Positions 11,240-22,336 of a stretch of DNA of 64,000 nucleotides are shown here, one piece after another. The notes under the pieces were generated by a model. It did no database searches. It saw only the letters and a program-made list of their open reading frames with translations, and was not told the origin of the DNA. The stretch spans positions 1 through 64,000 of the forward strand of contig SAUG01000026.1 in assembly GCA_011316305.1 (NCBI GenBank), in the 5' to 3' direction. This stretch comes from Rusavskia elegans. Lineage: Eukaryota; Ascomycota; Lecanoromycetes; Teloschistales; Teloschistaceae. The position numbers and the translations under genes were made by a program. Positions within the stretch are counted from its first letter, which is position 1. Each line of letters starts with the position of its first letter.

Positions 11240-12559
11240 ATGTCTACTCTACGACAGATTACACCCTCCCCTCCCCGAACACCGCTTCAAGACACGACCA
11301 ACGGCATGAGCCCGGAGCCATCCTCACCAATCTTCCATACAGCGAAGACCAATCAATCCACCAAGACACGCCGCAGGTTCTCCCTACCTTTCTTTCGCCC
11401 GCAGAATCTCGATTCGTCCGAAGACCTACCGTCTCCGCACAGTTCGCTGTGGGATGCACCTCTTGCCGATGAGACCATCTACACCGCCATTCCAAATGGC
11501 AACTGGGACGCATCCGTCGCCGACATCACCCCTCGTCCGTCGACCGTTGACACCAAACCAAAGAAAAAGGGTAGACGGAAGGGCAAAGCCAAACCAACCA
11601 GCCCGCCCGTAGCAATCCAACCGCCAGCTCTCGAGAGGTCCCATACCCAGTCCGTCAACCTGGATCCCAATGTTCACCACCCTCATCTCCTCGATACAAT
11701 CACCGAACGCTCTTCCCTTCCAACCCTTCGGAGCCAGCACCCTTCCATCCGCAGTCTCCAGCAACGTACGCCTTCTGCAACCACTATACGGGTTCGCACC
11801 TCAGCACTTCACAAAAAGTCCTTCTCCGTCTCCGATATCCCTGCCCCGATCCATTCGCCACCAGACTCGTCTTCCAAATCCTCCATATCCTCACAGAATT
11901 ACACCATCGAAACTCTCCCCAATGCACCAATAGAAGACCCTCCGGAAAGAATGCCCACCCCACCCGGCCTGCCTAAGTTCAACACCCCCGAAGCCATCAA
12001 CTATCGCCTCCCTTCACCCCAGCTGAGTTTTCGAGAGAAGTTCCGCCGCCATCCAACGCCAGAGGAAATCACATACCACCGACAAACCGCCCACTTACCA
12101 CCAGGCGTCGTCATGAGAGGCGAACGCGGCGAGCTCATCCGCGGCAGATGGAGACAGGGCGGCCTTAGCGGACATACGGGCTATGGGAACCAAGGAGCCT
12201 TGGACGCTCACCCTTTCAATAGAGCCCCGATGGCTGGGATTGCGAGCGAGGAGGACGCTGCTGTGGAAGCGAGGCCTGGAGATGCTCCACATACGGAGAC
12301 AGCGCCGGCAGCGGGACCAACGAGTGGGAACAGGAAGGGAACAAGATGGCAGAGATTTGTTGAAGCGACTTGTTTCGTATGCTGCGGTGTCGAACGGGGA
12401 CCAGACGGACAGGTCATGCCGGCCATCGTCCCACAAAGCGGGAGAGCCGAACCCACGGCTTCGCAGCCCATGATGACGGGTGCGAGGGGCATGGAGGAGC
12501 GCGGAAGTCCAAGGAGAGATAGGTTCCAGAGGGTTGGTGGGGACGGATGGATGTACTGA
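11240..12559 (+). CDS. Hypothetical disordered protein, 439 aa
   Basis: A single exon. I placed the start at the Met of MSTLRQITPSPPRTPL, where the Ser/Pro-rich, protein-like sequence begins. Most of it is disordered, with a basic patch KPKKKGRRKGKAK near residue 110 that could be a nuclear localisation signal. A more ordered block (LSFREKFRRHPTPEEITYHR, then LPPGVVMRGERGELIRGRWR) lies around residues 255-305. Near the C-terminus RWQRFVEATCFVCCGVERG contains a Cys cluster. I do not know the family. The ordered block suggests a conserved fungal protein and not random open frame. Confidence 0.65.
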   Translation: MSTLRQITPSPPRTPLQDTTNGMSPEPSSPIFHTAKTNQSTKTRRRFSLPFFRPQNLDSSEDLPSPHSSLWDAPLADETIYTAIPNGNWDASVADITPRPSTVDTKPKKKGRRKGKAKPTSPPVAIQPPALERSHTQSVNLDPNVHHPHLLDTITERSSLPTLRSQHPSIRSLQQRTPSATTIRVRTSALHKKSFSVSDIPAPIHSPPDSSSKSSISSQNYTIETLPNAPIEDPPERMPTPPGLPKFNTPEAINYRLPSPQLSFREKFRRHPTPEEITYHRQTAHLPPGVVMRGERGELIRGRWRQGGLSGHTGYGNQGALDAHPFNRAPMAGIASEEDAAVEARPGDAPHTETAPAAGPTSGNRKGTRWQRFVEATCFVCCGVERGPDGQVMPAIVPQSGRAEPTASQPMMTGARGMEERGSPRRDRFQRVGGDGWMY

Positions 12560-13275
12560 TGTATGGTTGGTTGGGATGAGGGGAAGTGTCTGGTATTATT
12601 GGGTTTGGGGGTTGATCGGTGGGAGTTTGGTTTAGACCCTGGTGCCTGTAAAGATGGTGTACCGTAGGCGGTGGCATGAGCTTATTTATCAGTCTTTATA
12701 TGAGGTGTTGATGATCTTTAGAAAGGGAATGGGTGGTTCGGTAGCGCTTCAGATGGTCTTTGTGATTGGCGTATCTGTTTCTTCGCCACACATGACGACA
12801 ATGGTGGTATAATGTTACCAACATTGTTAATCTTGATAGTGTCCCAGTAGGTACGTAACTTAAAGTCTGGTGGTTGCACGAAAACTTACCATCCCGCAGC
12901 GGCACATGAACCAACACCCTTCGACAACTGCGTCCAGGTCGTCCATCCGTCATTTGGCAATAAGGAAACATCACTCGCACGGTTTTCAATTCTTCTCTCC
13001 CCAGTTATCCAGTAGAAGAAAACGTATACAGGACAAAAGTACAAGATATCTCGGATGTATAAATGTCGTCTATATCTCTACCTTCAGCATGATCCATTTT
13101 CCATGTTCCATTTCTGATCGATAAAGAACTCCATCGCTATGCAAAGTAGAAAAAAAAGCAGAAGACCCGGTGACCCCACCGCAAGCCCCATGAAACATAC
13201 CTTCGATGAAATTTCCCATTTCCCATTTCCCAAATCCTATTCCAATTCCAACCATAAAGCTTCCCATACTCTCTC
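12560..13275. other. Convergent intergenic region, 716 bp
   Basis: This lies between the 3' ends of the plus-strand disordered-protein gene and minus-strand TFB1. It should hold both polyadenylation regions. The only structure noticed is an A-rich tract around 13146-13160. Confidence 0.45.
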
Positions 13276-15308
13276 TCACCCCCCCTCATCAACCCCCGCC
13301 TCCCTCAACGCGCTTGCATACTCCTCCACCGCCCTCTCCACCGCCACCACCGTCGGCCCCAACAGTCCCCTCACCACCTCCGCCCCACCCCCAATACTCG
13401 CATAATCAACCCTCCTCTGCCTCCCCGTCCTCTCCAATTCGATCCTCACTTTCCGTTTCATCTCGTCGACGACCTTTTCGCGTTCCCGTTCCGCTTCCTC
13501 CGCGACGGCGTTGATGCGATCGAGGGCGCGGTTTAATGATTCGACGAGGCCGGATAGTTGGGGTGCGAGGGCGGGGTTTCCGGAGAGGAAGGTGGACCAG
13601 AAGTGCGAGAGGAATTCGGTGGTTGTGGCGTGAGTGAGGGAGAGGCGGTCGAAGGTTTGGGGGGAGAGGGAGAAGGTGTTGGTGCTGGCTGTTGTGGAGA
13701 AGGCTGGGGAGGAGGTGGTGAGGGTATCGAAGTGGGATGCGTTGGTCCGGATGGAGGAGAGGATTTGGGTTGTTGCTGCTTGGAATGGGTTTTTGTCTTT
13801 GGGGTGTTTTTTGGGTTGGGGTTTTGATGTTTTTTGAGGTTGGGGTTGGGAGGAGGGTTCCTCGTCGGAGGATGAGGATGAGTTTTCGGCGTCGTTGGAG
13901 ATGTTGAGGGCGGAGTCGAGGTGGAAGGATGGGGAGGTGGTGGTTGCGAGGTTGGCGAGGAGGGATTGCATGGATTTCGTAGGGTCGAGGGCGGCGAAGC
14001 GTTTCTCGTCTGGGGAGATCGTGTCGTCTTCCGATGTACGGAGGTGGGATTGGTCTCTGATTTTGAGGATGATGCCGTTTTCATCGTTTTCGTCACGGAG
14101 ATCCTGAAGGGCAAGGCTGTTGTAGGTCTCTTCATCAACGCCAATGGGGAGGGCTGGATCGATATCATTGGGTGCAACTTGCGAGAGCATCTTTTCGCTC
14201 ATGTTGTTAAGGATACGGATAACGGGCTCTTTCCTCGTGGGATGAGATCGCATATAGAGATCCGTCTCGTTCCCCTTGCGCTGGCTGTGGTTCACGTCGT
14301 TGCCTTCGACATCGATGATGTGAGGGATGTGGGAGGCCATGGCGCGCCTGGCTGGCTCCGCTTCGGCGTCAAGATCGAGATATTTATCCAGAGCGGGAAT
14401 CTGTGCATCATCCTCCTGAATCCTTTTGCCTTGGAGCTTCTTGAACAGACGTGAGCGGAAGAACTTGGCCCAAAATTCGCTCTCGCTGAACTTAGGTACG
14501 TTCTCATCATACGCTCTTCGGACGATAGCATGCTGGTTGAAGATCAGTTGAACCTGCTCTTTGCTAATCGAAAGCCGGATTTCGCCATCCTTTTCCTCCG
14601 GCTTGATGCTGGCTAAGATGTTGTACGAAGCCTTGGTCTGACTCTTTTCGATAGCATGAGCCCGCAACAGGTGTATCCTTGTCGACCAGAACTGCGAAGT
14701 AAATTGAGAATCTGTAATGGAATTCGGTTTCGTCCGCAACGACTCTATGAATGTTTTTTTAAGCTGATGGTTTGATTGCAACAACGAATGCTGTAGCTCT
14801 GCGTTTGACTGAAGTCTCGAGTCGTCATATATCCCATCTTGGCTTGCTCCAACGTTGCGTCCGGCTGACACGGCACTCGCGATAGCCATAGCCGCGGACG
14901 ATGCACTACCTCCGGACGCTGCTGGAACCACCCCTCCGGCTTTTGCTTGCTGTATTGCCTTGCTGAGAGCGTCCTTGATGGCATCGGCTTCAGCCCGGGC
15001 AGCTGTGGGCGCAGTGAAATTGAATACATGAGTCTCTGGTGCCAATGCTCCTGGTGGCTGTGCGAATACCTTAAGCATCACTTTTGGGGTACTAGCTGGC
15101 GTTTGCTGCAGATCTGTACCCAGCGTTAGCCGGGTTGCAGTCGCTGCGGCTTTCGGGACTGACTGGTGATGGTAGAGAGCGGAAAGGTCACGGTGGGTTT
15201 GGATCCAGGAGGAGTGACTGGCGTCCATGACACGGACTGACCATCCTTCGAGATGGCGAGGGTGCCATCTTGCTTTTTGTACGCGGCAGAGCCTCTTGGT
15301 GGTGCCAT
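13276..15308 (-). CDS. TFB1: TFIIH core subunit Tfb1 (p62)
   Basis: Exons are 15308-15164 and 15113-13276, giving 660 aa, with a 50-bp intron (GTCAGT to GTACAG). The junction reads PLSTITN|LQQTP. Residues 1 to about 110 form the N-terminal PH-like domain: MAPPRGSAAYKKQDGTLAIS, then VSWTP, and VMLKVFAQPPGA after the intron. Two BSD-type helical regions follow, with the diagnostic pairs FTSQFWSTR and SESEFWAKFFRSRLFKKLQG. The C-terminal third has Pro/Gln/Lys-rich linkers and a final helical region. Tfb1 is a structural subunit of TFIIH in RNA polymerase II initiation and nucleotide excision repair. Its PH domain contacts activators and Rad4/XPC in yeast. The gene is head to head with KGD1, 241 bp between ATGs. 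Confidence 0.92.
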
Positions 15309-15549
15309 GTCGACGCCATGAAGGATCACAGAATGAACATGGGAATGAATTAAGGTTGTGAGTAGAAATTGACAGATCGAGTCTAGCGCCACCCGCCGCA
15401 AGTCGACGGCTCGCATCCCCGCAGAATGCGCCTCGCGCCGCCGTTGATCGATATTTACTCCCTGACGCAACTTCCTCTACCGACTCTCCCTCGCGATGAT
15501 GAAGAGTATATGTCACCGAGCTTCACATTGAGCCAGAACACTTTTCAGA
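15309..15549. promoter_or_regulatory. Shared divergent promoter TFB1 / KGD1
   Basis: Only 241 bp separate the two start codons on opposite strands. Both promoters and both leaders must fit into this interval. I saw no clear TATA or CCAAT box. Confidence 0.6.
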
Positions 15550-18500
15550 ATGTGGCGGTTGTCTCTAGGAAGAACAAGCAGGACCCTCTCGGGAACCAAA
15601 AGTTGCAGCAGCCTGTCAAGATGTTTGACTTCCAGGTCCCAACCCCGGGCGACAGGTTTTCCTCTCGCAGCCATGGGCCTGCAGAAGAGGACCTATACTG
15701 TAGCTGTAGAAGAGACCAACAAGGGAGTGGTAGGTGTTTCGACCGCTTGTCTCTGGCACTATCCTAATGGTTGAACCTGGTAGGACCCGAGCGATTCCTT
15801 CCTTCAGGGCAATACTGCAAATTACATCGATGCTATGTACATGTCGTGGAAGCACGATCCTTCGAGTGTCCACATTTCATGGCAGACTTACTTTCGGAAC
15901 ATGGAAGATGGTAACATGCCAATGTCTCAAGCCTTTCAACCACCACCAACACTTGTACCGAGCCCAGAAGGGGCTGCTCCCCAGACTCTACCCGGTGCTG
16001 GTCTTGCCGCTGCTGAGGGCTCTGATGTAACCAATCATTTAAAGGTCCAACTTTTGGTTCGAGCCTACCAAGCTCGGGGACACCACAAGGCCAAGACAGA
16101 CCCGCTCGGTATCAGAGGAGAGGCAGAAGCTTTTGGTTACCACAAACCAAAAGAGTTGGAGCTTGATCATTATCAGTTCACGGAGAAAGATCTCGATGCC
16201 GAGTACAGTCTTGGACCTGGTATCTTGCCTCGCTTCAGAACCAAAGGACGAGAGAAGATGACTTTAAGAGAGATCATTGCTACGTGTGAGAGACTATACT
16301 CTGGCGCTTATGGTATTGAATATATCCACATTCCCGACAGAGAGCAATGTGACTGGATCCGCAACCGCATCGAAATACCTCAGCCATATAAGTATTCAGT
16401 GACCGACAAGAGGCGGATTCTCGATCGTCTGATATGGAGTACAAGCTTCGAGAATTTTTTGGCCACAAAATATCCGAACGATAAGCGATTTGGTCTGGAG
16501 GGTGGTGAAACGTTGATTCCGGGTATGAAAGCTCTTATTGATCGCAGTGTCGATTACGGAGTAAAAGACATCATCATTGGAATGCCACATCGCGGAAGAT
16601 TGAATGTCTTGAGCAACGTGGTCCGAAAGCCCAACGAGTCAATTTTTAGCGAGTTCGGTGGCTCTGCTGAGCCATCCGACGAAGGATCTGGCGATGTGAA
16701 GTACCATCTGGGTATGAATTTCGAGCGTCCTACACCATCAGGCAAGCGCGTACAATTGTCTTTGGTCGCCAACCCTTCTCATCTTGAAGCCGAGGACCCT
16801 GTTGTACTTGGGAAAACCCGTGCTATTCAGCATTACAACAATGACGAGAAGCATTTTACGTCAGCCATGGGCATATTGCTCCATGGAGATGCAGCATTCG
16901 CTGGTCAAGGAATCGTCTACGAAACTATGGGTTTCCACGCATTGCCTGCTTACTCAACTGGTGGCACCATTCACTTGATTATCAATAATCAAATCGGGTT
17001 TACAACGGATCCTCGATTTGCTCGGTCTACGCCGTACTGTTCAGACATTGCCAAGGCTATCGACGCTCCGGTGTTCCACGTCAACGGTGATGACGTTGAG
17101 GCCGTCAACTTCATTTGTCAGCTCGCAGCCGACTGGCGTGCCGAGTTCAAAAAGGACGTGGTGGTTGACATTGTCTGCTACCGAAAGCAGGGACACAACG
17201 AAACTGATCAGCCATCGTTTACCCAACCGCTCATGTACAAGCGCATAGAGCAGCAGGTTCCGACAATGAAGAGGTATGAAGACCAGCTGTTGAAGGAAAA
17301 AACCTTCACCCCCGAAGATATCGAAGAGCACAAGAAATGGGTATGGGGAATGCTGAGTTCGAGCTTCGAAGCCAGCAAGGACTATCAGCCCACCGCCAAG
17401 GAATGGCTCACGTCTGCATGGAATGGTTTCAAATCGCCCAAAGAGCTTGCCACAGAAGTCCTTCCTCATCTGCCGACTGGTGTTGAGGTCGAGAAGCTCA
17501 AGCATATTGCCGATAAGATTAGCAACGCCCCTGAAGGCTTTCATGTACACAAGAACCTTAAGCGTATCCTGGCCAACAGGAAGAAGACGGTCGATGATGG
17601 TAAGGCAATCGACTGGTCCACCGCAGAAGCACTGGCATTTGGTACTTTGGTCGATGAGGGTCACCATGTAAGGTTGTCTGGGCAGGACGTCGAAAGAGGA
17701 ACGTTCTCCCAGCGACATGCTGTGCTTCACGACCAAGAGACCGAGGCGACCTATACGCCGTTGCAGCACATCAGCGATAAGCAAAGTTCCTTCATCGTAT
17801 CCAATTCTTCCCTCAGCGAATTCGGGGTTCTTGGCTTCGAGTATGGCTACTCTCTTTCTTCGCCGAATGCCCTCGTGATATGGGAAGCTCAATTTGGAGA
17901 TTTCGCCAACAACTCGCAATGCATCATCGACCAATTTATCGCTTCGGGTGAGGTGAAATGGCTTCAACGGTCAGGCCTAGTCATGTCACTGCCCCACGGC
18001 TACGACGGGCAAGGACCGGAGCATTCTTCAGGCAGGATGGAGCGGTATTTGCAACTTTGTAACGAGGACCCCCGCATCTTCCCATCGCCGGATAAACTTG
18101 ACCGTCAGCACCAAGACTGTAACATGCAGATAACCTACATGACGACGCCATCAAATCTATTCCACATCCTTCGCCGTCAAATGAATCGACAGTTCCGAAA
18201 ACGTAAGCCCTTTGAAGCGGGTGGATATTATTACATTGCTAACTTGCATCCACAGCTCTGATCCTCTTTTTCTCCAAGTCCCTCCTACGGCATCCACTTG
18301 CCCGCTCTCCCATCGAAGACTTCACCGGCGAGTCCCACTTCCAGTGGATCATTCCCGATCCAGAGCACGGGAAGACTATTGCTCCACCCGAGGAGATTGA
18401 CCGTGTTATCCTCTGTTCTGGTCAAGTGTATGTGGCTCTACATAAACATCGGGCAAATGACATGGACAACCTCAAGAATACTGCCATCACCCGCATCGAA

Positions 18501-18800
18501 CAGCTGAATCCCTTCCCGTGGGCGCAACTCAAGGAGAACCTTGATAGCTATCCTAATGCCAAAACGATCGTCTGGTGCCAGGAGGAGCCGTTGAACGCAG
18601 GTGCCTGGAGTTTTACGCAGCCAAGAATCGAGACATTGCTTAACGAAACCAAATATCACGATCGAAAGCATGTCATGTATGCCGGAAGGAACCCCAGCGC
18701 CAGTGTGGCGACGGGACTGAAAGCAAGCCACATGAAAGAGGAAATGGACCTCTTGAATCATGCCTTTAGTGTCAAGCAGGGAAAGCTGAAGGGACAATAA
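15550..18800 (+). CDS. KGD1: 2-oxoglutarate dehydrogenase E1 component, mitochondrial
   Basis: Exons are 15550-15729, 15784-18202 and 18256-18800, giving 1047 aa, the usual length for the family. The introns (53 bp each) join [12 protein letters not shown] and FRK|PLILFFSK. The N-terminus [14 protein letters not shown] is rich in Arg and Ser without acids, a typical matrix-targeting peptide. The protein contains [11 protein letters not shown], the thiamine-diphosphate site GDDVEAVNF with the downstream [15 protein letters not shown], and the C-terminal part ending [13 protein letters not shown]. The enzyme decarboxylates 2-oxoglutarate in the TCA-cycle complex with E2 (KGD2) and E3. No residue appears lost. 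Confidence 0.97.
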
Positions 18801-19338
18801 TTGTTAGGCGTGCCAGAAGAGGTAAAGCTGATGGTACTGAAGAGAAGAGGCACCGTCGGTTTATTGTATATAGAATTTTGGGGTGCAGCTGTGTGATTAC
18901 ATGTTTGTAGTATTGACTATCCGTTTAATGGATTTCCAATTATTTGTTTCTCATCATCATCATTCACGTACGATAACCGGCTGACCGATCAACACCGACG
19001 GACTCCATTTGCTTAGATGTGTATCCGTAGAAAGACGACTCGAGGTGTCGAGTCCTCGAAGTGGCTGGAACGTAAGCCCAACATGGTCTAGCTCTCGCGT
19101 TCTATTTAGCGGCATGCAAGAGTGGGCGCTTAACAGAAGTCAACTTGCAGACAGAGCACTGCAGCTTTCTCCAATCACGCCCCGCTATCACCATCTCTCC
19201 CACGGTACTCGTCCCCTCGACGGGCTCTCTTAATATGGACCTCCACGCTTCTTCACCTGCTGCGTTTCAACCTCCGTCGCACAGTCTCTCCTGTCTCCAG
19301 CATCCATGGCGATGCATTGACACGATTAAAGCATCACA
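18801..19338. other. Intergenic, 538 bp
   Basis: This holds the KGD1 3' region and the promoter of the next plus-strand gene. Nothing further was seen. Confidence 0.45.
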
Positions 19339-20934
19339 ATGTCCATACTGCTGCCGCATACAAGTCGAGCGGGCTTCTTCTTTTCACTTCTTCTCTCCTA
19401 CTTTTCCCTTGCTACGGCACTGCCCAAGAACATCTGGCACGTCAGCATCTTCCGAGGCCCAACTCCGTCGAGGGAGGACGGTCCACCCTTGTCTGCAAAT
19501 TCCCTAAGAGACACCGCATATTTACCGGCTCAGGTTGGGGCCATCGTTGCCGCCTACGTTCTATCGCTCTTCATCATTGGCGGTGGCTTGCTGTTTGTCG
19601 GACGTCGTCTGCGAAGATCCGCTCAAGCCTCTCCTCGCACCCTAGCAATGGAGATGCTGAAGCCAGTACGCCAGGATGTTCCCAAGGCCTTCGACCCTTC
19701 GCCGATAGATCCCTCGCTTGCCCCGAAGGACCCATATGGACCTAGCCCAAACAGTACTCTCGATATGAGGAACAACTGGCCAAGTCCGGACAAGAGCCGT
19801 ACCTCGGTGAGATGGCCATCCGTGAAAAGCCCCAGAAACTATCAGCCGTCCATCCAGAGCAGTGTGATTACACTCGATGAAAGTGTCATTGAAGACGATA
19901 AGACGAGGAACGAGAAGGAAATGGAACGGCTGTACGCAGCGGTCATGGAGCATGAAGTGCTTAAGTCCACTGGTTCTCTACCCCCCAAAGAGACAATCCC
20001 GTCACAACATTCGTCTGAGTTTCAACATCTCCGTGCCAACGCTCTCTCATCACGTCCAGCATCTCCGCCATTGCGAGGCGATACAAAGTCACCGACTCGA
20101 ACGCTCACGACATCTCCAAAGAAATCTATTCGGCCCTCAGTGATCATGACGCACAGTCGAAACTCTTCTCGCTCGTCCTTTGGCAGCTTCGGCAAAAGAC
20201 GAGGCATTCGTAATTTGCCCATTTCTCCGCCGATGGGTTCACCCGATCTAGTACCCCAGCATATTGGTCACTACGGAGAAACAGAACCATTGAGCCCGAG
20301 ATTCTACGATCCTGGACCCCCTCCCCCAACACCACCCGCAAAAGACGTCAGGGTCGAAAGACCCCAACCAGAGCCATTGAATACCTCAGTATCCAGTCCT
20401 CTACAAGGTAGCTTCCGCGAAGCCCTCCGAACCCCCCGCACCTCTGTCCCAACCTTTCAGCCAGTTCCTGAAATTATTGAGCACCCTGCTTCACAAGAGC
20501 AGGTCCCAACGATACAGCGTCCGACCTTCACATCTTCTAAACCCAAACGCGCCCCCGCTCCCCTATCTCTGAAGACCGGGCAAACCTCCGCCGGCGCCAC
20601 CGGGGCTCTCCCCCTTCGAAGCGCTCCTCTTCCCTTCCGTAACCTCAACTCCAACCGTGGGGGGAACAGTTATACTGATCGTCCACCGTCGATGATCAAA
20701 GCTACCGTTCTGGAACGCAAAGTACCTGATCGAAGTTTGGGCACACCGAGGACTGGAGTGCCAATGACGCCGTACAGCCCGTACATGCCCTTTACACCGC
20801 TTACACCGATGACGCCCAGTCGGCTTGTTACACGGGAGGAGAGGAAGCAAAAGGAAAGAGAAGAGGGAAGGAGGGTTGTTACTGTTGAGGATCGTGTGGA
20901 GGAGGAAAGTGAGGTTTGGGGGGATGCTTACTGA
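19339..20934 (+). CDS. Single-pass membrane protein with long disordered tail, 531 aa
   Basis: A single exon. Residues 9-28 (RAGFFFSLLLSYFSLATALP) look like a signal peptide. A transmembrane helix follows at about 67-87 (AIVAAYVLSLFIIGGGLLFV), with GRRLRRS just after it as the positive-inside flank. The remaining 440 residues are Pro/Ser/Arg-rich and disordered, with several PPSP/TPxxP stretches and a threonine-proline repeat near the end (MTPYSPYMPFTPLTPMTP). The layout implies a short extracytoplasmic N-terminus and a long cytosolic tail suited to kinase sites or adaptor binding. I do not recognise the family. Confidence 0.65.
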   Translation: MSILLPHTSRAGFFFSLLLSYFSLATALPKNIWHVSIFRGPTPSREDGPPLSANSLRDTAYLPAQVGAIVAAYVLSLFIIGGGLLFVGRRLRRSAQASPRTLAMEMLKPVRQDVPKAFDPSPIDPSLAPKDPYGPSPNSTLDMRNNWPSPDKSRTSVRWPSVKSPRNYQPSIQSSVITLDESVIEDDKTRNEKEMERLYAAVMEHEVLKSTGSLPPKETIPSQHSSEFQHLRANALSSRPASPPLRGDTKSPTRTLTTSPKKSIRPSVIMTHSRNSSRSSFGSFGKRRGIRNLPISPPMGSPDLVPQHIGHYGETEPLSPRFYDPGPPPPTPPAKDVRVERPQPEPLNTSVSSPLQGSFREALRTPRTSVPTFQPVPEIIEHPASQEQVPTIQRPTFTSSKPKRAPAPLSLKTGQTSAGATGALPLRSAPLPFRNLNSNRGGNSYTDRPPSMIKATVLERKVPDRSLGTPRTGVPMTPYSPYMPFTPLTPMTPSRLVTREERKQKEREEGRRVVTVEDRVEEESEVWGDAY

Positions 20935-21406
20935 TTGATACCTGGGGTTTGGCAGGGGATGACGGGCGTACTTGTACATATGTGATATGTGGCCGATATG
21001 TATGAGTTGTCAAGCTGCAGCGTGGGCGACGGCCTTTTGGATGAGCGGAGTGCAAAGGCTAGGAGATGGAACGAGTTTATACCACTATAGAATGCCCCTG
21101 GGTGGGTCTGAATGAAAGTGATGTCCAACTCAAGCATTTTCTATCCTGGAACATGTGATGTACAACATTTTCATTCAAAGCTATAGATGCTCTGCGCTGA
21201 ACAACAGGGGACCTCGACAGCTTCAAATTTAATTCGATACATCTGTCAAGAGTCACTTGGTTATGAATAACCATTCATCATGCAATAATGAGTCTTAGCA
21301 GCATCAGAGCCTACATCACAAACTTCCACGGTATAAAAGTGCCGCTCTTTCCGCCAACCATTCCACCCACAATTCTCCCATCGTACCCGTCACCCATCCT
21401 CGCATT
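20935..21406. other. Intergenic, 472 bp
   Basis: This separates two plus-strand genes. A TATA-like GGTATAAAAG sits around 21331, about 75 bp before the next start codon, and may be a core promoter. Confidence 0.4.
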
Positions 21407-22336
21407 ATGTCCGTCACTGCTCCCAACAAGACAACACCAACGACGCCAACAACCTCCACGAACAACACACAACCGATGCCGACACCTACCACGTCCTCAT
21501 CCATGGGACTCGCATCCGCCTCCGTCTCCACACGAGCCTGCGATAACCTCCGGGATGCCATTTCGTTTCGATACAAGAAGCCACCGCCTCGGAATGTCAT
21601 ATACTTGCCCAACCAAATGCAGATTGGACAACAGTTGCAAATGTCTTCTCAAGTACCAGTTGCAGGCATTGTGCAGCCGCAACAGCAGCAACAACAGGGT
21701 ATAGTTGGACAAGCACAGCAACCAGGAACGTCGGTATGGCAGGCCCCACCAGTCTTCCAAACTCTCCCTCAGGAGCAGCAACAAGCGATCCAACCTCAAC
21801 TTCCAACAAGCACGTCTGCGGATCCCGTTCGATATACTACCTGGGGTCCCAAAACGGTGTATTACGTTGACAACCTGCCGGATTCTGAATCATCGAGAAG
21901 TGGCAGCAAGAAGAAGAAATCGAACAGCAAAGCCAAGAAAAACAAGGAGAGGAAAGAAGAGGGCATCATGTTCCAGAAGGTGATTCTGAACGGCAGCGAA
22001 CAGATGCAGACGACGGAGAAGATTGAAGTGCTGGGTCCTGAGCAGGGTGGGGGGATCAAGAAGACGTGGGTTTGTGTGACGAGGACTGAGGTTGTGAGTG
22101 TGGAGAAGCAGGTTGAGGAGAAGGACGTGGTGGTTGAGAGTAGTGATGATGAAGAGAGTAGTAGTGGAAGTGAGGATACTAGCGATGACAATGAACCAGA
22201 GAAGCAGAAAGTAAAAAAACCGAAGCAGAAAGGAGGGAAGCGGAAGCAGGTAGCGATGAGAGAGGTGAGGGGGGAGGAGGAGAAGAAGGAGAAGAAGAAG
22301 AAAGACGTGGAGAAAGCAATGGAGGAAGTGCAGTAG
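21407..22336 (+). CDS. Hypothetical low-complexity charged protein, 309 aa
   Basis: A single exon starting MSVTAPNKTTPTTPTT. The first half is Thr/Gln-rich, with a QQQQQQ run, and encloses a short ordered-looking motif (ACDNLRDAISFRYKKPPPRN). The middle includes VRYTTWGPKTVYYVDNLPDS, and a strand-rich block runs from GIMFQKVILNGSEQM to TWVCVTRTEVVSVEKQ. The C-terminus alternates acidic serine (ESSDDEESSSGSEDTSDD) and lysine-rich segments. The acidic/basic tail is common in nuclear or nucleolar proteins, but that is only suggestive. Its small size and composition suggest a fast-evolving gene. Family unknown. Confidence 0.5.
   Translation: MSVTAPNKTTPTTPTTSTNNTQPMPTPTTSSSMGLASASVSTRACDNLRDAISFRYKKPPPRNVIYLPNQMQIGQQLQMSSQVPVAGIVQPQQQQQQGIVGQAQQPGTSVWQAPPVFQTLPQEQQQAIQPQLPTSTSADPVRYTTWGPKTVYYVDNLPDSESSRSGSKKKKSNSKAKKNKERKEEGIMFQKVILNGSEQMQTTEKIEVLGPEQGGGIKKTWVCVTRTEVVSVEKQVEEKDVVVESSDDEESSSGSEDTSDDNEPEKQKVKKPKQKGGKRKQVAMREVRGEEEKKEKKKKDVEKAMEEVQ

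Noticed and set aside
13533..14177. 214-codon minus-strand open frame, Pro/Ser/Thr-rich
   Set aside because: Alternative frame of TFB1; the true frame carries the conserved TFIIH sequence.
16050..16065. GGTTCGAGCC, a tRNA B-box look-alike
   Set aside because: Lies inside the KGD1 coding sequence with no A-box or cloverleaf.
17041..17967. 308-codon minus-strand open frame
   Set aside because: Antisense to KGD1, whose sense reading is unambiguous.
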